From Saprospiraceae bacterium (GTDB lineage Bacteria; Bacteroidota; Bacteroidia; Chitinophagales; Saprospiraceae): a stretch of DNA of 64,000 bases. The position numbers and the translations under genes were made by a program. Of this stretch, positions 34,514-44,700 are shown piece after piece. Position 1 is the first letter of the stretch, and each line of letters starts with the position of its first letter. The stretch spans positions 23,016 through 87,015 of the forward strand of contig JAHDBJ010000017.1 in assembly GCA_020630435.1 (NCBI GenBank), in the 5' to 3' direction. The notes under the pieces were generated by a model. The model saw nothing but the letters and a program-made list of their open reading frames with translations, made no database searches and was not told the origin of the DNA.

Positions 34514-37342
34514 ATGAGATACTTCTTACTTTTATTTTTTATTTCTTTAAGTACTTTTTTTAATCTTCCCTTTTTAAATAGTTATTTTAATTACCATTTT
34601 TATGGAGGGCAATATAAAACACAAAATAATACTGCGAGGATGGATTTCTTGGCCAGTATTAACTGCCCTAGCACTCCAGCATCGTCTCCCACAGAGGAAT
34701 TTACGAGTGGTGAGATTGACATCGATTTTTCAGGTTCGGCTCAAGTTGATTTTACTTCTGATGCATATAGTAGCATTCCATCTAGTGTAAATCCTAACGA
34801 TATTAAAGTTGAATTGATTACAAAACTTGAAATCACCAATGCTTCAATTTTTCTGAGTGATGTTGCCAATATCAGTATATCTACAACTGCTCCCGATAAT
34901 CCTTTAACAGAAATTACGACCTCTAGTTTGAGTTCATCTGGGAACAATAATATATATACTGGTAGTATCAATCTTGGTAATTTCGATCCTATGGGTGTCT
35001 GGACATTTACAACGGGGACTTCTAGTAATTTCCCTGGTATCGAGTTCTTTTTAACCATGACGGTAAAACTCTCTTGGTCGCAACCTGCATTACCTTGTCA
35101 AGATGACGAAACGATCTGTGATGCTACATCACTAACCTTGACTGTGGTGGATGGTCAGTCTAACTATTCTTATATCTGGAGTCCTGGAGGTGAAACTACC
35201 TCTAGTATCACCGTTGATGCAGAAGAAGCGCCTTTCGTCAGGACTTATTCGGTAACTGTAACGGATGATGGTGGTATTCAAACTAGTGATGAAATTGAAG
35301 TAACATTTAATGCCACTCAAAAGTCTTTTAATGAGATAGTTTGTTTTGGAGAAGGCATTTTATTAGCTGATGGCTCAGGTCCTTTTTTCGCAGGTGAAGA
35401 TCCTCAATTAGAAACAACGAATAGTGTTAATTGTAGTGAATTTTTAAGTTATACCATAACACAACATCCAGAAGAGCCTGGTTCTTCGTTTACTCAAGAA
35501 TTATGTCCTGGAGAGGTTTTTACCTTTCAAAACCAATCTTATGACTTATCTAATCCTGGTCCTCATAGCCACACCTTTCAAAATCGATTTGAGTGTGACA
35601 GTATCGTAACCTTTGAATTATTGGAAGTTGAAGCGAAATCTGGTAATAACCCGCAAACCATATGTTCAGGAGAATCTTATTCTATTGGAGATAATACCTA
35701 TATGATAGAGGGTATATATACAGATATACTTACTACTGCACAAGGTTGTGATAGTACCGTGACTACTATCTTGACGGTACATGAGCCCATAGCTGATTCC
35801 GAAGTTTTTGATATTCAATTATGTTCTGGTGACGATTTTATGGGTCAAACTGTTACTTCTGACACTCAAATTACAGAGTGGTTGAAGTATGACTCTGGCT
35901 GTGATTCAATACTTCAAGTTTTCAATATTTCCATTCTGAACTTCCTTGGCAATGAAGATAATCCCCAACAAATCTGTGAAGGCAATAGCTATACGATTAA
36001 TGGCAATACATATGTCGAAGAAGGAACTTATAGAGATACTTTAAAATACAATAAAGGATGCGATAGTATTGTAATAGAAACAATATTGTCTGTTGTAGAA
36101 ACCATTAACAAAGAATTTGATGTTTCTATATGTGACGGAAAATCCTATAGTTTTGGAGACGAGGAATTAACGATGGGTGGAGATTATACACAAACCTTCA
36201 CTTCTGTTAATCAGTGTGATAGTGTTGTAACTATTCATTTAACTGTAAGCGATCTTATTGCGACAGAAGAAAGTGTAGAGCTTTGTTTTGGAGAGTCTTT
36301 TGAGGGTATTGTTTATAATAGGGATACGGTGCTTGTTCGAGAATTTCCAGATCCTAATGATTGTGATAGTGTTCATACTGTCACGATAGAGGTATTACCT
36401 GAATTAGATATTAAGGTATTGGCATATGGTCAAAACTGTACATCTACAGGGTTACAAGCTTTTCCAGAAGGTGGTTCTGGAACAGGTTATATCTATCAAT
36501 GGAGCAACGGTTCTTCTAATCCAATACAACCCGTATTACCTGATGGTACATATACCATTACAGTTACAGATTCTAGAGGCTGTGTAGGGAATGGTACAGG
36601 AGAAGTTGGGGTTGTAACAGGGATAGACGTTTCTTACCAAGTTACGCATATTAGTTGTAATGGAGAAAATAATGGCGCTATAGACCTTACGGTTTTTGGA
36701 AGTCCTCCTTTTGATTTTGATTGGTCACATGGCTCGACAGATGAAGATATTGACGGATTAGCTGCTGGTGTATATACTGTAAAAGTTACAGATGCTAATG
36801 GTTGTGTTTATTCAACTACACTTCAAGTTAATGAACCATCTCCTTTAGAAGCATATGTAGCTACTACGCCTAGTACTACTGGTCTTAATGGTACTGCTAC
36901 AGCTATTGTTAGTGGAGGTAAACCTCCTTATACTTTCTCTTGGACTGGTCGACCAGAAGAAAATCTTCCTTATATTGATGGTTTAGGAATTGGCACTTAC
37001 TTTGTTACTATACGAGATGCCAATGGTTGTGAACTAATGGTTGGTGGTGAAGTATTTAGTAATGCTACATCAACCTATCAACTAGACGAACTCAAAGACT
37101 TAGTTATTGCTCCTAATCCATCTGATGGACAATTTAATGTTCTCCTTGAATTTGATTCTTCAAAAGATATTGGTGGTGCAATTTATACGATCCATGGTCA
37201 AAGAATATATGACCTATCTCCTAAAAATGGATTATATATCCAGTATGATATTGATATTAGTGATGCCCCTATAGGAACATATCTTTTAATACTAGAATCA
37301 GAAGGAAAACGACATACTGAACGTATCAGCATCGTACATTAG
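34514..37342 (+). CDS. SprB-repeat T9SS-secreted surface protein
   Basis: The 942-residue protein has an N-terminal signal and a beta-sandwich region to about residue 200. It then has about six modules of 60-80 residues, each with I-C-x-G-x-S-Y, a G-x-Y and a closing C-D-S-(I/V) followed by a T-x-x-V strand. Three SprB-type repeats follow (about 640-860), with S-C-N-G-E-N-N-G and V-T-D-A-N-G-C-V-Y as the clearest. The end is a type A sorting domain (I-A-P-N-P-S-D-G to the C-terminus). It is smaller than F. johnsoniae SprB but of the same make. It probably serves adhesion or gliding. Confidence 0.88.
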   Translation: MRYFLLLFFISLSTFFNLPFLNSYFNYHFYGGQYKTQNNTARMDFLASINCPSTPASSPTEEFTSGEIDIDFSGSAQVDFTSDAYSSIPSSVNPNDIKVELITKLEITNASIFLSDVANISISTTAPDNPLTEITTSSLSSSGNNNIYTGSINLGNFDPMGVWTFTTGTSSNFPGIEFFLTMTVKLSWSQPALPCQDDETICDATSLTLTVVDGQSNYSYIWSPGGETTSSITVDAEEAPFVRTYSVTVTDDGGIQTSDEIEVTFNATQKSFNEIVCFGEGILLADGSGPFFAGEDPQLETTNSVNCSEFLSYTITQHPEEPGSSFTQELCPGEVFTFQNQSYDLSNPGPHSHTFQNRFECDSIVTFELLEVEAKSGNNPQTICSGESYSIGDNTYMIEGIYTDILTTAQGCDSTVTTILTVHEPIADSEVFDIQLCSGDDFMGQTVTSDTQITEWLKYDSGCDSILQVFNISILNFLGNEDNPQQICEGNSYTINGNTYVEEGTYRDTLKYNKGCDSIVIETILSVVETINKEFDVSICDGKSYSFGDEELTMGGDYTQTFTSVNQCDSVVTIHLTVSDLIATEESVELCFGESFEGIVYNRDTVLVREFPDPNDCDSVHTVTIEVLPELDIKVLAYGQNCTSTGLQAFPEGGSGTGYIYQWSNGSSNPIQPVLPDGTYTITVTDSRGCVGNGTGEVGVVTGIDVSYQVTHISCNGENNGAIDLTVFGSPPFDFDWSHGSTDEDIDGLAAGVYTVKVTDANGCVYSTTLQVNEPSPLEAYVATTPSTTGLNGTATAIVSGGKPPYTFSWTGRPEENLPYIDGLGIGTYFVTIRDANGCELMVGGEVFSNATSTYQLDELKDLVIAPNPSDGQFNVLLEFDSSKDIGGAIYTIHGQRIYDLSPKNGLYIQYDIDISDAPIGTYLLILESEGKRHTERISIVH

Positions 37343-37374
37343 TATTCTGATTCCTTCAAAAATAAAATGCTTAT

Positions 37375-37479
37375 TAGACATTATTCTATGGAATTTAGTA
37401 TAGAAGTTGTTTAAAAATAGAATGACCTATAAATAATTCAACCTTCATTATTAAACAACTTTCATAGAATAATGTCTAT
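37375..37479. repeat. Nested inverted repeats downstream of SprB-like gene
   Basis: An outer arm, TAGACATTATTCTATG, near 37375-37390 pairs with CATAGAATAATGTCTA near 37464-37479. Inside lies a second pair, TAGAAGTTGTTTAAAAATAG against the reverse complement of CATTATTAAACAACTTTCAT. The inner pair is the same end sequence as the MITE-like element at 20493, so a roughly 70-base relic may have inserted into the loop of a terminator hairpin. Confidence 0.55.
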
Positions 37480-37581
37480 TTTCCTTTATTAATATTCCCA
37501 TTTTTTTAAGATGGGAATTTTTTTTGCAGTAAACTTGAAAGGCAACGCTTAATTATAGAACTTGTTGAAAATTTCAAAATT

Positions 37582-38907
37582 TTGAAGGGTAAGATTATAG
37601 AACTTTATCAGCGCATTATTGGTATTGGAGTAACTAAAGAATTAGACTTTAGTGTACGTAGACAAGTAGAGCTAGTTAATCATTTTACTATTATAACGAT
37701 ACCTGGCTTAGTATTTCATCTTTTATATAATTTTTTTGGGCCTAATGATACCAAGGAATATTTCATTTCGATAGTTCTAAGTTCTATTATCATAACAACC
37801 TTAACATTTAATTATTTTAAAAAATATAAATCTGCACAGATTACTATAACGCTAATCTCTATATTGGCAGCGGGTATGCTCCATGTTTTATCTGGTATCT
37901 CACTACGGATAGAACCTATGTATATTGTGCTTACATTAGTAATTTGTTATTTTTTCTACAATCAAAATACTATTCTTACCAGTCTATTGAGCCTGATCCT
38001 TATTGTTTATGTACTTGTACATATTTCCTTGATTTTTTATACTCCTATTTATAAAGATCAAATCATTCCAAGCGCTCCTTATTCTTATTTTTTAGTAGCA
38101 TATCTAGCAACAATATTAGTGACCTTACGAGTCTTAAGAGAAAATCAGCGGTACAACAAAAAATATACCACTCAAAATAAGATTTTAATCGAAAAAAATG
38201 ATGAACTCAACCGATTCACCAATATCGCATCTCACGATTTAAAGTCACCTATAAGAAATATTGTTAGCTTTTCTGATTTAATAGAGCGTAACCTAAATCG
38301 TTCAAATTATGATGATATTCCCGAATATCTAAAGATTATTAAAACGAGTGCAAAACAAATGCAGTATTTAATTGAAGATATTTTAGAATTTTCAAAAATT
38401 AATAATGAAGAACAAAATAATACTAAAAAGAGGATTGATTTAAATAAATTAGTCAATAAAATTAAAGCAATTCTAGTATCAGAGTTGGATGGTAAAAATG
38501 GGCAGATCATCAATCAAGGTTTGCCGAATTATTATTGTAACGAATTAGAGTTTACAATACTCTTTCAAAACCTCATCCAAAATGGCATTAAATACAATGA
38601 GCGCAAAAAACCCACTATTGAAATATGGTACAAGGAACAAGCAGACAGTATTAAAATTTATATAAAAGATAATGGAATCGGGATTGAACAAGCATACCAC
38701 CAACAGGTTTTCGATTTGTTTAAACGTCTCCATACCAACGAGGTTTATGAAGGTACAGGTGTGGGGCTTAGTCTTTGTAAAAAAATTGTATCGAAATATA
38801 AAGGGCAAATTGAAATTCAATCTGCCCTTCAAATGGGGTCAACATTTATCATTACATTGCCTCCTTGTCCTACAGAAAACACCAAGTCTCCTAAGGCTGC
38901 ATTGTAA
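37582..38907 (+). CDS. Orphan sensor histidine kinase, TTG start
   Basis: The 441-residue protein has about six N-terminal membrane helices (residues 35-200), a short coiled coil and the HisKA box I-A-S-H-D-L-K-S-P with the phospho-accepting His218. A HATPase domain follows (D-N-G-I-G-I, G-T-G-V-G-L-S-L). No ATG is usable near the beginning, so TTG at 37582 is the likely start. No response regulator gene or receiver domain is in the window. The membrane part may sense a membrane or small-molecule signal. Its 3' end overlaps the convergent small gene by 17 bases. Confidence 0.88.
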   Translation: MKGKIIELYQRIIGIGVTKELDFSVRRQVELVNHFTIITIPGLVFHLLYNFFGPNDTKEYFISIVLSSIIITTLTFNYFKKYKSAQITITLISILAAGMLHVLSGISLRIEPMYIVLTLVICYFFYNQNTILTSLLSLILIVYVLVHISLIFYTPIYKDQIIPSAPYSYFLVAYLATILVTLRVLRENQRYNKKYTTQNKILIEKNDELNRFTNIASHDLKSPIRNIVSFSDLIERNLNRSNYDDIPEYLKIIKTSAKQMQYLIEDILEFSKINNEEQNNTKKRIDLNKLVNKIKAILVSELDGKNGQIINQGLPNYYCNELEFTILFQNLIQNGIKYNERKKPTIEIWYKEQADSIKIYIKDNGIGIEQAYHQQVFDLFKRLHTNEVYEGTGVGLSLCKKIVSKYKGQIEIQSALQMGSTFIITLPPCPTENTKSPKAAL

Positions 38908-39094
38908 TATCTTTGAGGTTTGTATCTTCTTGTCCAAAAAGTGCCTTAATTTTGGTTCTAAATGCCGAGTCTTCAGGGCTAGAAAAATAGGCAATACTGC
39001 CAAATAATGCCAAGTGAAATACTACTGTAAATGCCACCGCAACGACTCTTGATTTGCGAGCATTTCTTTTCATTAATTCATTATCTGTTATCAT
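38891..39094 (-). CDS. Small single-TM protein, unknown
   Basis: The 67-residue product has a basic N-terminus (K-R-N-A-R-K-S-R), one membrane helix at about 17-38 with an internal histidine, and a charged tail. The layout is inside-positive. It is reminiscent of the N-terminal anchor of TonB proteins but has no TonB domain. It follows the lipoprotein gene at 39205 on the same strand (110-base gap), and its end overlaps the histidine kinase gene by 17 bases. I regard it as likely real because of the clean topology, but no family is recognised. Confidence 0.55.
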   Translation of the reverse strand: MITDNELMKRNARKSRVVAVAFTVVFHLALFGSIAYFSSPEDSAFRTKIKALFGQEDTNLKDITMQP

Positions 39095-39204
39095 ATTTAC
39101 TTGATTTTATAGCAATTTAAACCAAAAACGATTTAAAAACACTTACTAGTATCTTAAAGACTGTTAATGATTCTTTAAAAGTAAACATCTCATTGCTTTA
39201 TTCA

Positions 39205-40320
39205 CTATAAAGTCGGAATGTCTCGGCTAATGTTATTGGCGAGTTGTTCTAGTGCATCCTGAACCAAATCATTATAATTGTAATTATTTCCTCTGTTGCG
39301 CTCTAATTGAATATTATTAGGAACAGCAGCTCTATCACCACTTTCTAGATAATTTACAACAACAATCTCTTCTTCTCGATTTCTAAAATCATCATATTGC
39401 AATCTTCTACGAGAATTCGACTCATATATTTCGACATCTGCCCTTGTCTCAACTATATATTCATAAGTAATTTCTGAGACATTGGCACTTATTTCTTTAT
39501 AGACAGGCACTTGGGTCGAAACGCCTGCGGTATCAACTTGTGTTTCATAATAATCAATAACTCGCCTAGTATAGGTATTGGTATTGCTTCTAGAGTCCCC
39601 ATCTTCATCAATATCCTCTAAAGTAATGACCAGATCAAAATCAACCTCATTATCATCTCGATAATAATACGAGTTCCATCTATCCGAACGCAAATTAATC
39701 TCATCTGCAAAATAACGATCAAAAGTAAAATAATTTCCAATGGTTTGATTTTCAATGATGACTCTATATTTTCGATGCCCCATAGCTATGCAGACTTGCT
39801 CAAGTGAATCCATAAGCAACTGATTATCTGTATATTCACGCATATCCCCTACAATATCATATGCTTTCCTGATGTCATTTTGTCGAGCTGTCTCTCTAAA
39901 TCGATTAACTTGATCAAAGAACGAATCATAATAATAAGTATATAATTGCTCTCCAAATTGCTCTTTCCATTCGGAAGTATTGATGTATGGAAGGTCGGCA
40001 TCTTGTAATTGGGCGTATCGCTTGATTTTTTTCTGTGTTTTTTCAATTGCCCCAAGCGTTTTCATTCCTTTTCTCCAATCCTTAGGTTGACGACTATTTA
40101 AATGGGCATTCAGTTCAGCTTCTTTATCCTTATTCCATTCTTCAACAGCCTGCATCAGTATAAATTTTTCGTCTGCATCGAGCTTGCCTTTAGAAGCATT
40201 TTTATTCAATTTTGTAAAAACACTCTCATATTGCCCTCTATGATAAAGTTTCTCAGGACTAGAACAAGAAACCATCAAGGCAACAATTGCAAGGCTAAGA
40301 AGGTGTAGTAGATTTTTCAT
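39205..40320 (-). CDS. Conserved hypothetical lipoprotein
   Basis: The 371-residue protein has a lipobox ending M-V-S-C (cysteine at residue 19). An alpha-helical region follows (to about 190), beginning with S-P-E-K-L-Y-H-R-G-Q-Y-E, which looks like a degenerate TPR start. A beta-rich part has many Tyr/Asp/Asn (Y-Y-Y-R-D-D-N-E-V-D-F-D, then Y-T-R-R-V-I-D-Y-Y-E-T) to about 330. The C-terminus is helical. I do not recognise a named family. It is probably an outer-membrane-attached assembly or structural component. Confidence 0.75.
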   Translation of the reverse strand: MKNLLHLLSLAIVALMVSCSSPEKLYHRGQYESVFTKLNKNASKGKLDADEKFILMQAVEEWNKDKEAELNAHLNSRQPKDWRKGMKTLGAIEKTQKKIKRYAQLQDADLPYINTSEWKEQFGEQLYTYYYDSFFDQVNRFRETARQNDIRKAYDIVGDMREYTDNQLLMDSLEQVCIAMGHRKYRVIIENQTIGNYFTFDRYFADEINLRSDRWNSYYYRDDNEVDFDLVITLEDIDEDGDSRSNTNTYTRRVIDYYETQVDTAGVSTQVPVYKEISANVSEITYEYIVETRADVEIYESNSRRRLQYDDFRNREEEIVVVNYLESGDRAAVPNNIQLERNRGNNYNYNDLVQDALEQLANNISRDIPTL

Positions 40321-40517
40321 AAGTCAATAGTTTTGATGATTTACTTTAGTATTAATCACAGTACTAACTTCTTATTTTTTCTATTCAAATTCCTCTTTTT
40401 AACCATCTTTAACCAAGAATGATATTTAATTTAACTACATTTAAGAAATCCCTAGATTAGCCGTCTATTTTTTAACTTTTTTTAATTTTTCTCTACATTT
40501 ATTAAAAAATAGATACG

Positions 40518-40552
40518 AAAAAAGCGTCAGGGTTTAAAATATCCCTAACGCT
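40518..40552 (-). terminator. Terminator of Fe-S protein gene
   Basis: On the minus strand AGCGTTAGGG pairs with CCCTGACGCT (one G-U pair) around a 10-base loop and runs into six T's. It lies 37 bases past the stop codon of the CCG-domain gene. Confidence 0.85.
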
Positions 40553-40588
40553 CCACTATTCTTTTATTTAAGAAATTGTTATTTAATA

Positions 40589-41377
40589 CTAGGCTAAACG
40601 ATCTAAAATCATTTCACTAAGATCATAGACCATTATATCTTCTTGTTTTTCCTTAGCCTTCAAACCATCCGATAGCATTGTCAGGCAAAAAGGACAATTG
40701 GCTGCTACTACAGAAGCTCCTGTATCAATAGCCTCTTCTATTCTTTCAATATTAATACGTTTATCTCCTTCTTCATCTTCTTTAAACATTTGTGCGCCTC
40801 CTGCACCACAACACAGTCCATTGGTTTTACAACGTTTCATTTCTACTAAATCAACATCCAATTCTGCTAATAGCTCTCTAGGAATATTGTAAATACCGTT
40901 AACACGGCCTACATAACAAGAATCGTGATAGGTTATTTTTTTTCCTTTAAATGCTCCTCCGCCACTTAGCTTCAACCGTCCTTCATTAATCAATTCCTGT
41001 AAATATTGAGTATGATGCACCACTTCATAATTCCCTCCTAAGGCTGGATATTCGTTTTTTAATGTATTAAAACAATGAGGACAAGCCGTAACTATTTTCT
41101 TCACTTGATACATATTTAAGGTCTCAATGTTTTGAAGTGCTGTCATTTGGAACACGAATTCATTACCTGCCCTTCTTGCTGGGTCGCCTGTACAGCTTTC
41201 TTCATTGCCTAATATAGCAAAATCAACACCTACGGCATTGAGGATTTTACTAAAGGCAACAGTTACTTTTTGTGCTCTAGCATCAAAACTACCTGCACAA
41301 CCTACCCAAAACAATACTTCGGGTTGCTTTCCTGCTGCTGCTAGGTCAGCCATTTTAGGAACATTCAATTGGCTCAT
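40589..41377 (-). CDS. (Fe-S)-binding CCG-domain protein (HdrB/GlcF-like)
   Basis: The 262-residue protein carries two cysteine-rich CCG-type domains. The first runs from W-V-G-C-A-G through C-P-H-C-F and the second from D-S-C-Y-V-G-R through C-C-G-A-G-G and C-P-F-C. These coordinate iron-sulfur clusters, as in heterodisulfide reductase subunit B and the LutA/GlcF group. In Bacteroidota such a protein is often encoded beside a second ferredoxin-like subunit. That partner is absent here. It probably carries electrons between a quinone or flavoprotein and a thiol or hydroxy-acid substrate. The exact reaction is unknown. Confidence 0.85.
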   Translation of the reverse strand: MSQLNVPKMADLAAAGKQPEVLFWVGCAGSFDARAQKVTVAFSKILNAVGVDFAILGNEESCTGDPARRAGNEFVFQMTALQNIETLNMYQVKKIVTACPHCFNTLKNEYPALGGNYEVVHHTQYLQELINEGRLKLSGGGAFKGKKITYHDSCYVGRVNGIYNIPRELLAELDVDLVEMKRCKTNGLCCGAGGAQMFKEDEEGDKRINIERIEEAIDTGASVVAANCPFCLTMLSDGLKAKEKQEDIMVYDLSEMILDRLA

Positions 41378-41726
41378 TGTATAGGACTTAATTATATTTT
41401 AAAAATAAAAAAATATAAGATAAAACACGTTCATCTTACGAAAGCCTAAAGCTACTAAACATTTTAAAATTGAATAAAAAATCAAATCTTTTTTTTGATT
41501 TAGTTTTTGAAGTTCTTTTGACATAAAGCGATTAAATAAATGTTAAACCAATCTAAAAGATGTTAGATCCTTTATACGATTCTCTATTATTTGCGTTATA
41601 AAACTATCATCCCTAATTATTCTATCATTCCAAATAAATTAAAATCAAAATTTAGTATGCCTATTCTCAATTGTCTATCTTTGGCACTAGATTTAATTAT
41701 GTGTTATTTTAATAACTTAGTTCGGC
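41378..41726. other. Divergent intergenic region upstream of tamB
   Basis: This 349-base gap lies between the Fe-S gene and tamB. It contains the promoter element TATCTTTG at 41676-41683, correctly placed for the ATT start proposed at 41727. A 62-codon frame at 41591-41779 overlaps both the promoter and the tamB N-terminus and is rejected. Confidence 0.55.
41676..41683 (+). promoter_or_regulatory. Bacteroidota-type -7 element (TATCTTTG) upstream of tamB
   Basis: TATCTTTG is an exact TAnnTTTG element. A TTTAG at 41651-41655 lies in the -33 position. A transcript would start near 41690, giving a leader of about 37 bases to the ATT codon at 41727. The frame that begins there matches a normal TamB N-terminus. 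Confidence 0.6.
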
Positions 41727-44700
41727 ATTTCAGAAAAAGAAAACATATCATCGAAAGAAGTAGAAACTTCCAAGCCTAGAAAAAAGAAAAGAGGTTGGTT
41801 TTATCGTATCAATAAGTTTTTCTTGTGGATCTTATTGTTGCTTTTCATTATTGTTGTTTCCGCCATCTTATCGCTTCGTTTTATCTCCGTTCAAAACTAC
41901 GTTGTTCAGAAAGTAACTGATAAATTATCCCAAGACTTAGACGCTGTTGTAAAAATTGATTCAACTTATTTGGAGTTTTTTGATGTTCTTAAATTAGAGG
42001 GTATCTATATTGAGGACAAACAAGGAGATACCCTTTTATACTGCGAAAAATTGACGGGGCATTTAGATATTGATATCTTTTCGCTTATCAATAATGATAT
42101 TCGTATTAAAGATATTAATTTAAAAAACACCATTCTAAACTTAAATAGACAACGAGGAAATGCGGATAATAATCTAAAGTTTTTGATTGATTATTTTTCT
42201 AATAACGATACCATAACAAAAGACAAGAGACCGATGCTATTGGATATCAAGGATATTACCCTTGATAGTTTTTGGTTTAGACAAGTTGATCTAGTAAAAG
42301 GAGAAACGATGAGGGCATTTTTACCTAGAGGTGAAATTGCTTTTGAAAAAATAGATTTACCCGAAAATCATATTCAAACGAAAGCTGTCCTATTTAAAAA
42401 TATAGACTTTCAATTGGATTTATATCAATGGCATGATCTCCCTGATTCTTTAACTACGAAACCAACTACCACTCCTCAAATAGATACTGCTAAAAAGGAA
42501 TTTGTACTAGATATCGCTAACATAAAAGTTATTGATAGCCGCTTTAGGCTTAAAAATCAACGAAAAGAATGGCGGGATTTGCCTGAAACTGCCATTAATT
42601 TTGAAGACCTCGATGTATTGGATATTAATATCAATACGGATAATTTCAATTATAAGGACTGGGAATTTCAGGGAGATGTAAAAAACTTTTCTCTACGTGA
42701 AAAAACAGGTTTTGAATGTAGTAACCTCGCTGCCAAAGCCTTTACCTCTCCTCGTAGGACGGAACTTACAGGATTATTATTAGAAACACCTTATAGCACA
42801 ATTGGGGATACCTTAATTTTAAAATATAGAACATTCAAAGATTTTCTTGACTTTAATAATAAAGTCATTATGGATGCTCGATTTAACGATGCCTCTACAG
42901 TATCACTTAAAGATGTTATGGCATTTGCACCTGCTTTAGAGAAAAATGCCTTTTTTCGATATAATAAAAAAGAAGAAATTAAAATCAAGGGCAACATCAG
43001 AGGGAAAGTTAGCCGATTAAAGGGAAAAGATATTGCACTTAAACTTGCAGACGGAACGATTCTACAAGGGGAATTTCGTTCTAGAGATTTGAATACAAAA
43101 GGCGAAGAATACCTTGACTTAGAGTTAACTCGACTAAAGACTACTATGAAAACCCTTCGGCTTTTGATTCCTAATTTTTCACCTCCTAAGAATTTTGATA
43201 AATTAACTACTTTAGATTTCAATGGACGTTTTACAGGTTTCTTTGTCAACTTTGTTGCTGATGGCTACCTCGTAACCCCTCTAGGCAAGGCGAAAACAGA
43301 TATACAACTTGATTTAATCAATGGTAGGAACAATGCTAGTTATTCTGGTAACTTAGATTTGATTGACTTTGATCTTGCCAAATGGACAGGAAACTCAGAG
43401 TTAGGAAAAGCAACTTTTAAAGCAAGGGTTTTTGATGGTAAAGGATTAACAGGAGAAACGATCAATACCGCTTTAGAAGCAAGTGTTAAAGAACTTACAT
43501 ACAAAGACTATGTTTATAGAAATCTCGACGTAGAAGGTTATGTACGAAAACGTTTTTTTGAAGGTGAATTTTCTATAAAAGATGATAATATGGATTTGCT
43601 CTTTGATGGAACAATTGATTTTAATGATAGCATTCCCATTTTTGATTTCAAAGCAGATATTAACAAACTAGCACTTCAAAAATTGAATCTTATTAAAAAA
43701 GATTATGAGTTAAATGGACAAGTCAATTTTAATTTTTCGGGTAATGATATTGCCAATGTACAAGGAGAGGCTTTTCTGTATAATTTTAATTTAAAAGAAG
43801 GCAAAGATGTCTATCATGTTGACACTCTAGAGGTTTATTCAAAAGAAGATATTGATAAATATAGGACATTTCGAATTCACTCAGATATAGTTGATGCAAC
43901 ACTAGAAGGACGATTTGAACTTCGAGAATTGCCTGATGATCTCTTACAATTTGCTGAAAGAAACTATACTCGATTTGCAAATCAACTTAACCTCAAAAGT
44001 AAAAAACCTCTACTAACTGATCCTAAGATCTTTGATTTTGACATTCAAATCAAGGACAGCAAAAACTTCACGAATCTACTTGACTCAAAAATCGACACCT
44101 TAAAGAGTGTTAAGCTTATTGGGCATTTTGATAATATTCGAGACTCCTTGTACCTAGAGGCTGAAATTCCTTTTTTCCAGTATGATAATGTTCAACTCAA
44201 GGATGTTGTCATTCTAGCAGATGCATTGAAAGAACGCAGTCACTTTGATATTGGAGTATATCATACTTCTATCGGTCAAAATCTAAACATTCCTATTACA
44301 GCAGTTTATGGAGATATTTTAAAAGATACAATACATTTCAATGTCAACTCCAATAATTTTACAAATATCCTAGACAATCTCAATTTACAGGGTAAATTTT
44401 TCTTAGTAGATAATCGGATGCAAGTAACTTTTTTGCCCAGCGATTTAGTGATATATAATGATAAATGGAATATTTTAGAAGATAATTTTGTTCGATTTGG
44501 TAAAAAATATTTAGAAACAAAAAATTTCCGCCTAACCAATAAGGAAAAACTTGTCCTTCTTGAAAGTATTGACAATAAGGGCATCTCCCTAAAACTCCAA
44601 AATATTGATGTCGGTATTGTCAATGATTTTGCTAAAATTAAAAAACTCAAATTTGGTGGTCGACTCAATACAGAGGTACAGTCTAAAAATATTTTCCAAC

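Noticed and set aside
41591..41779. 62-codon plus-strand frame before tamB
   Set aside because: It overlaps the promoter box and the tamB N-terminus in another frame and has no domain.
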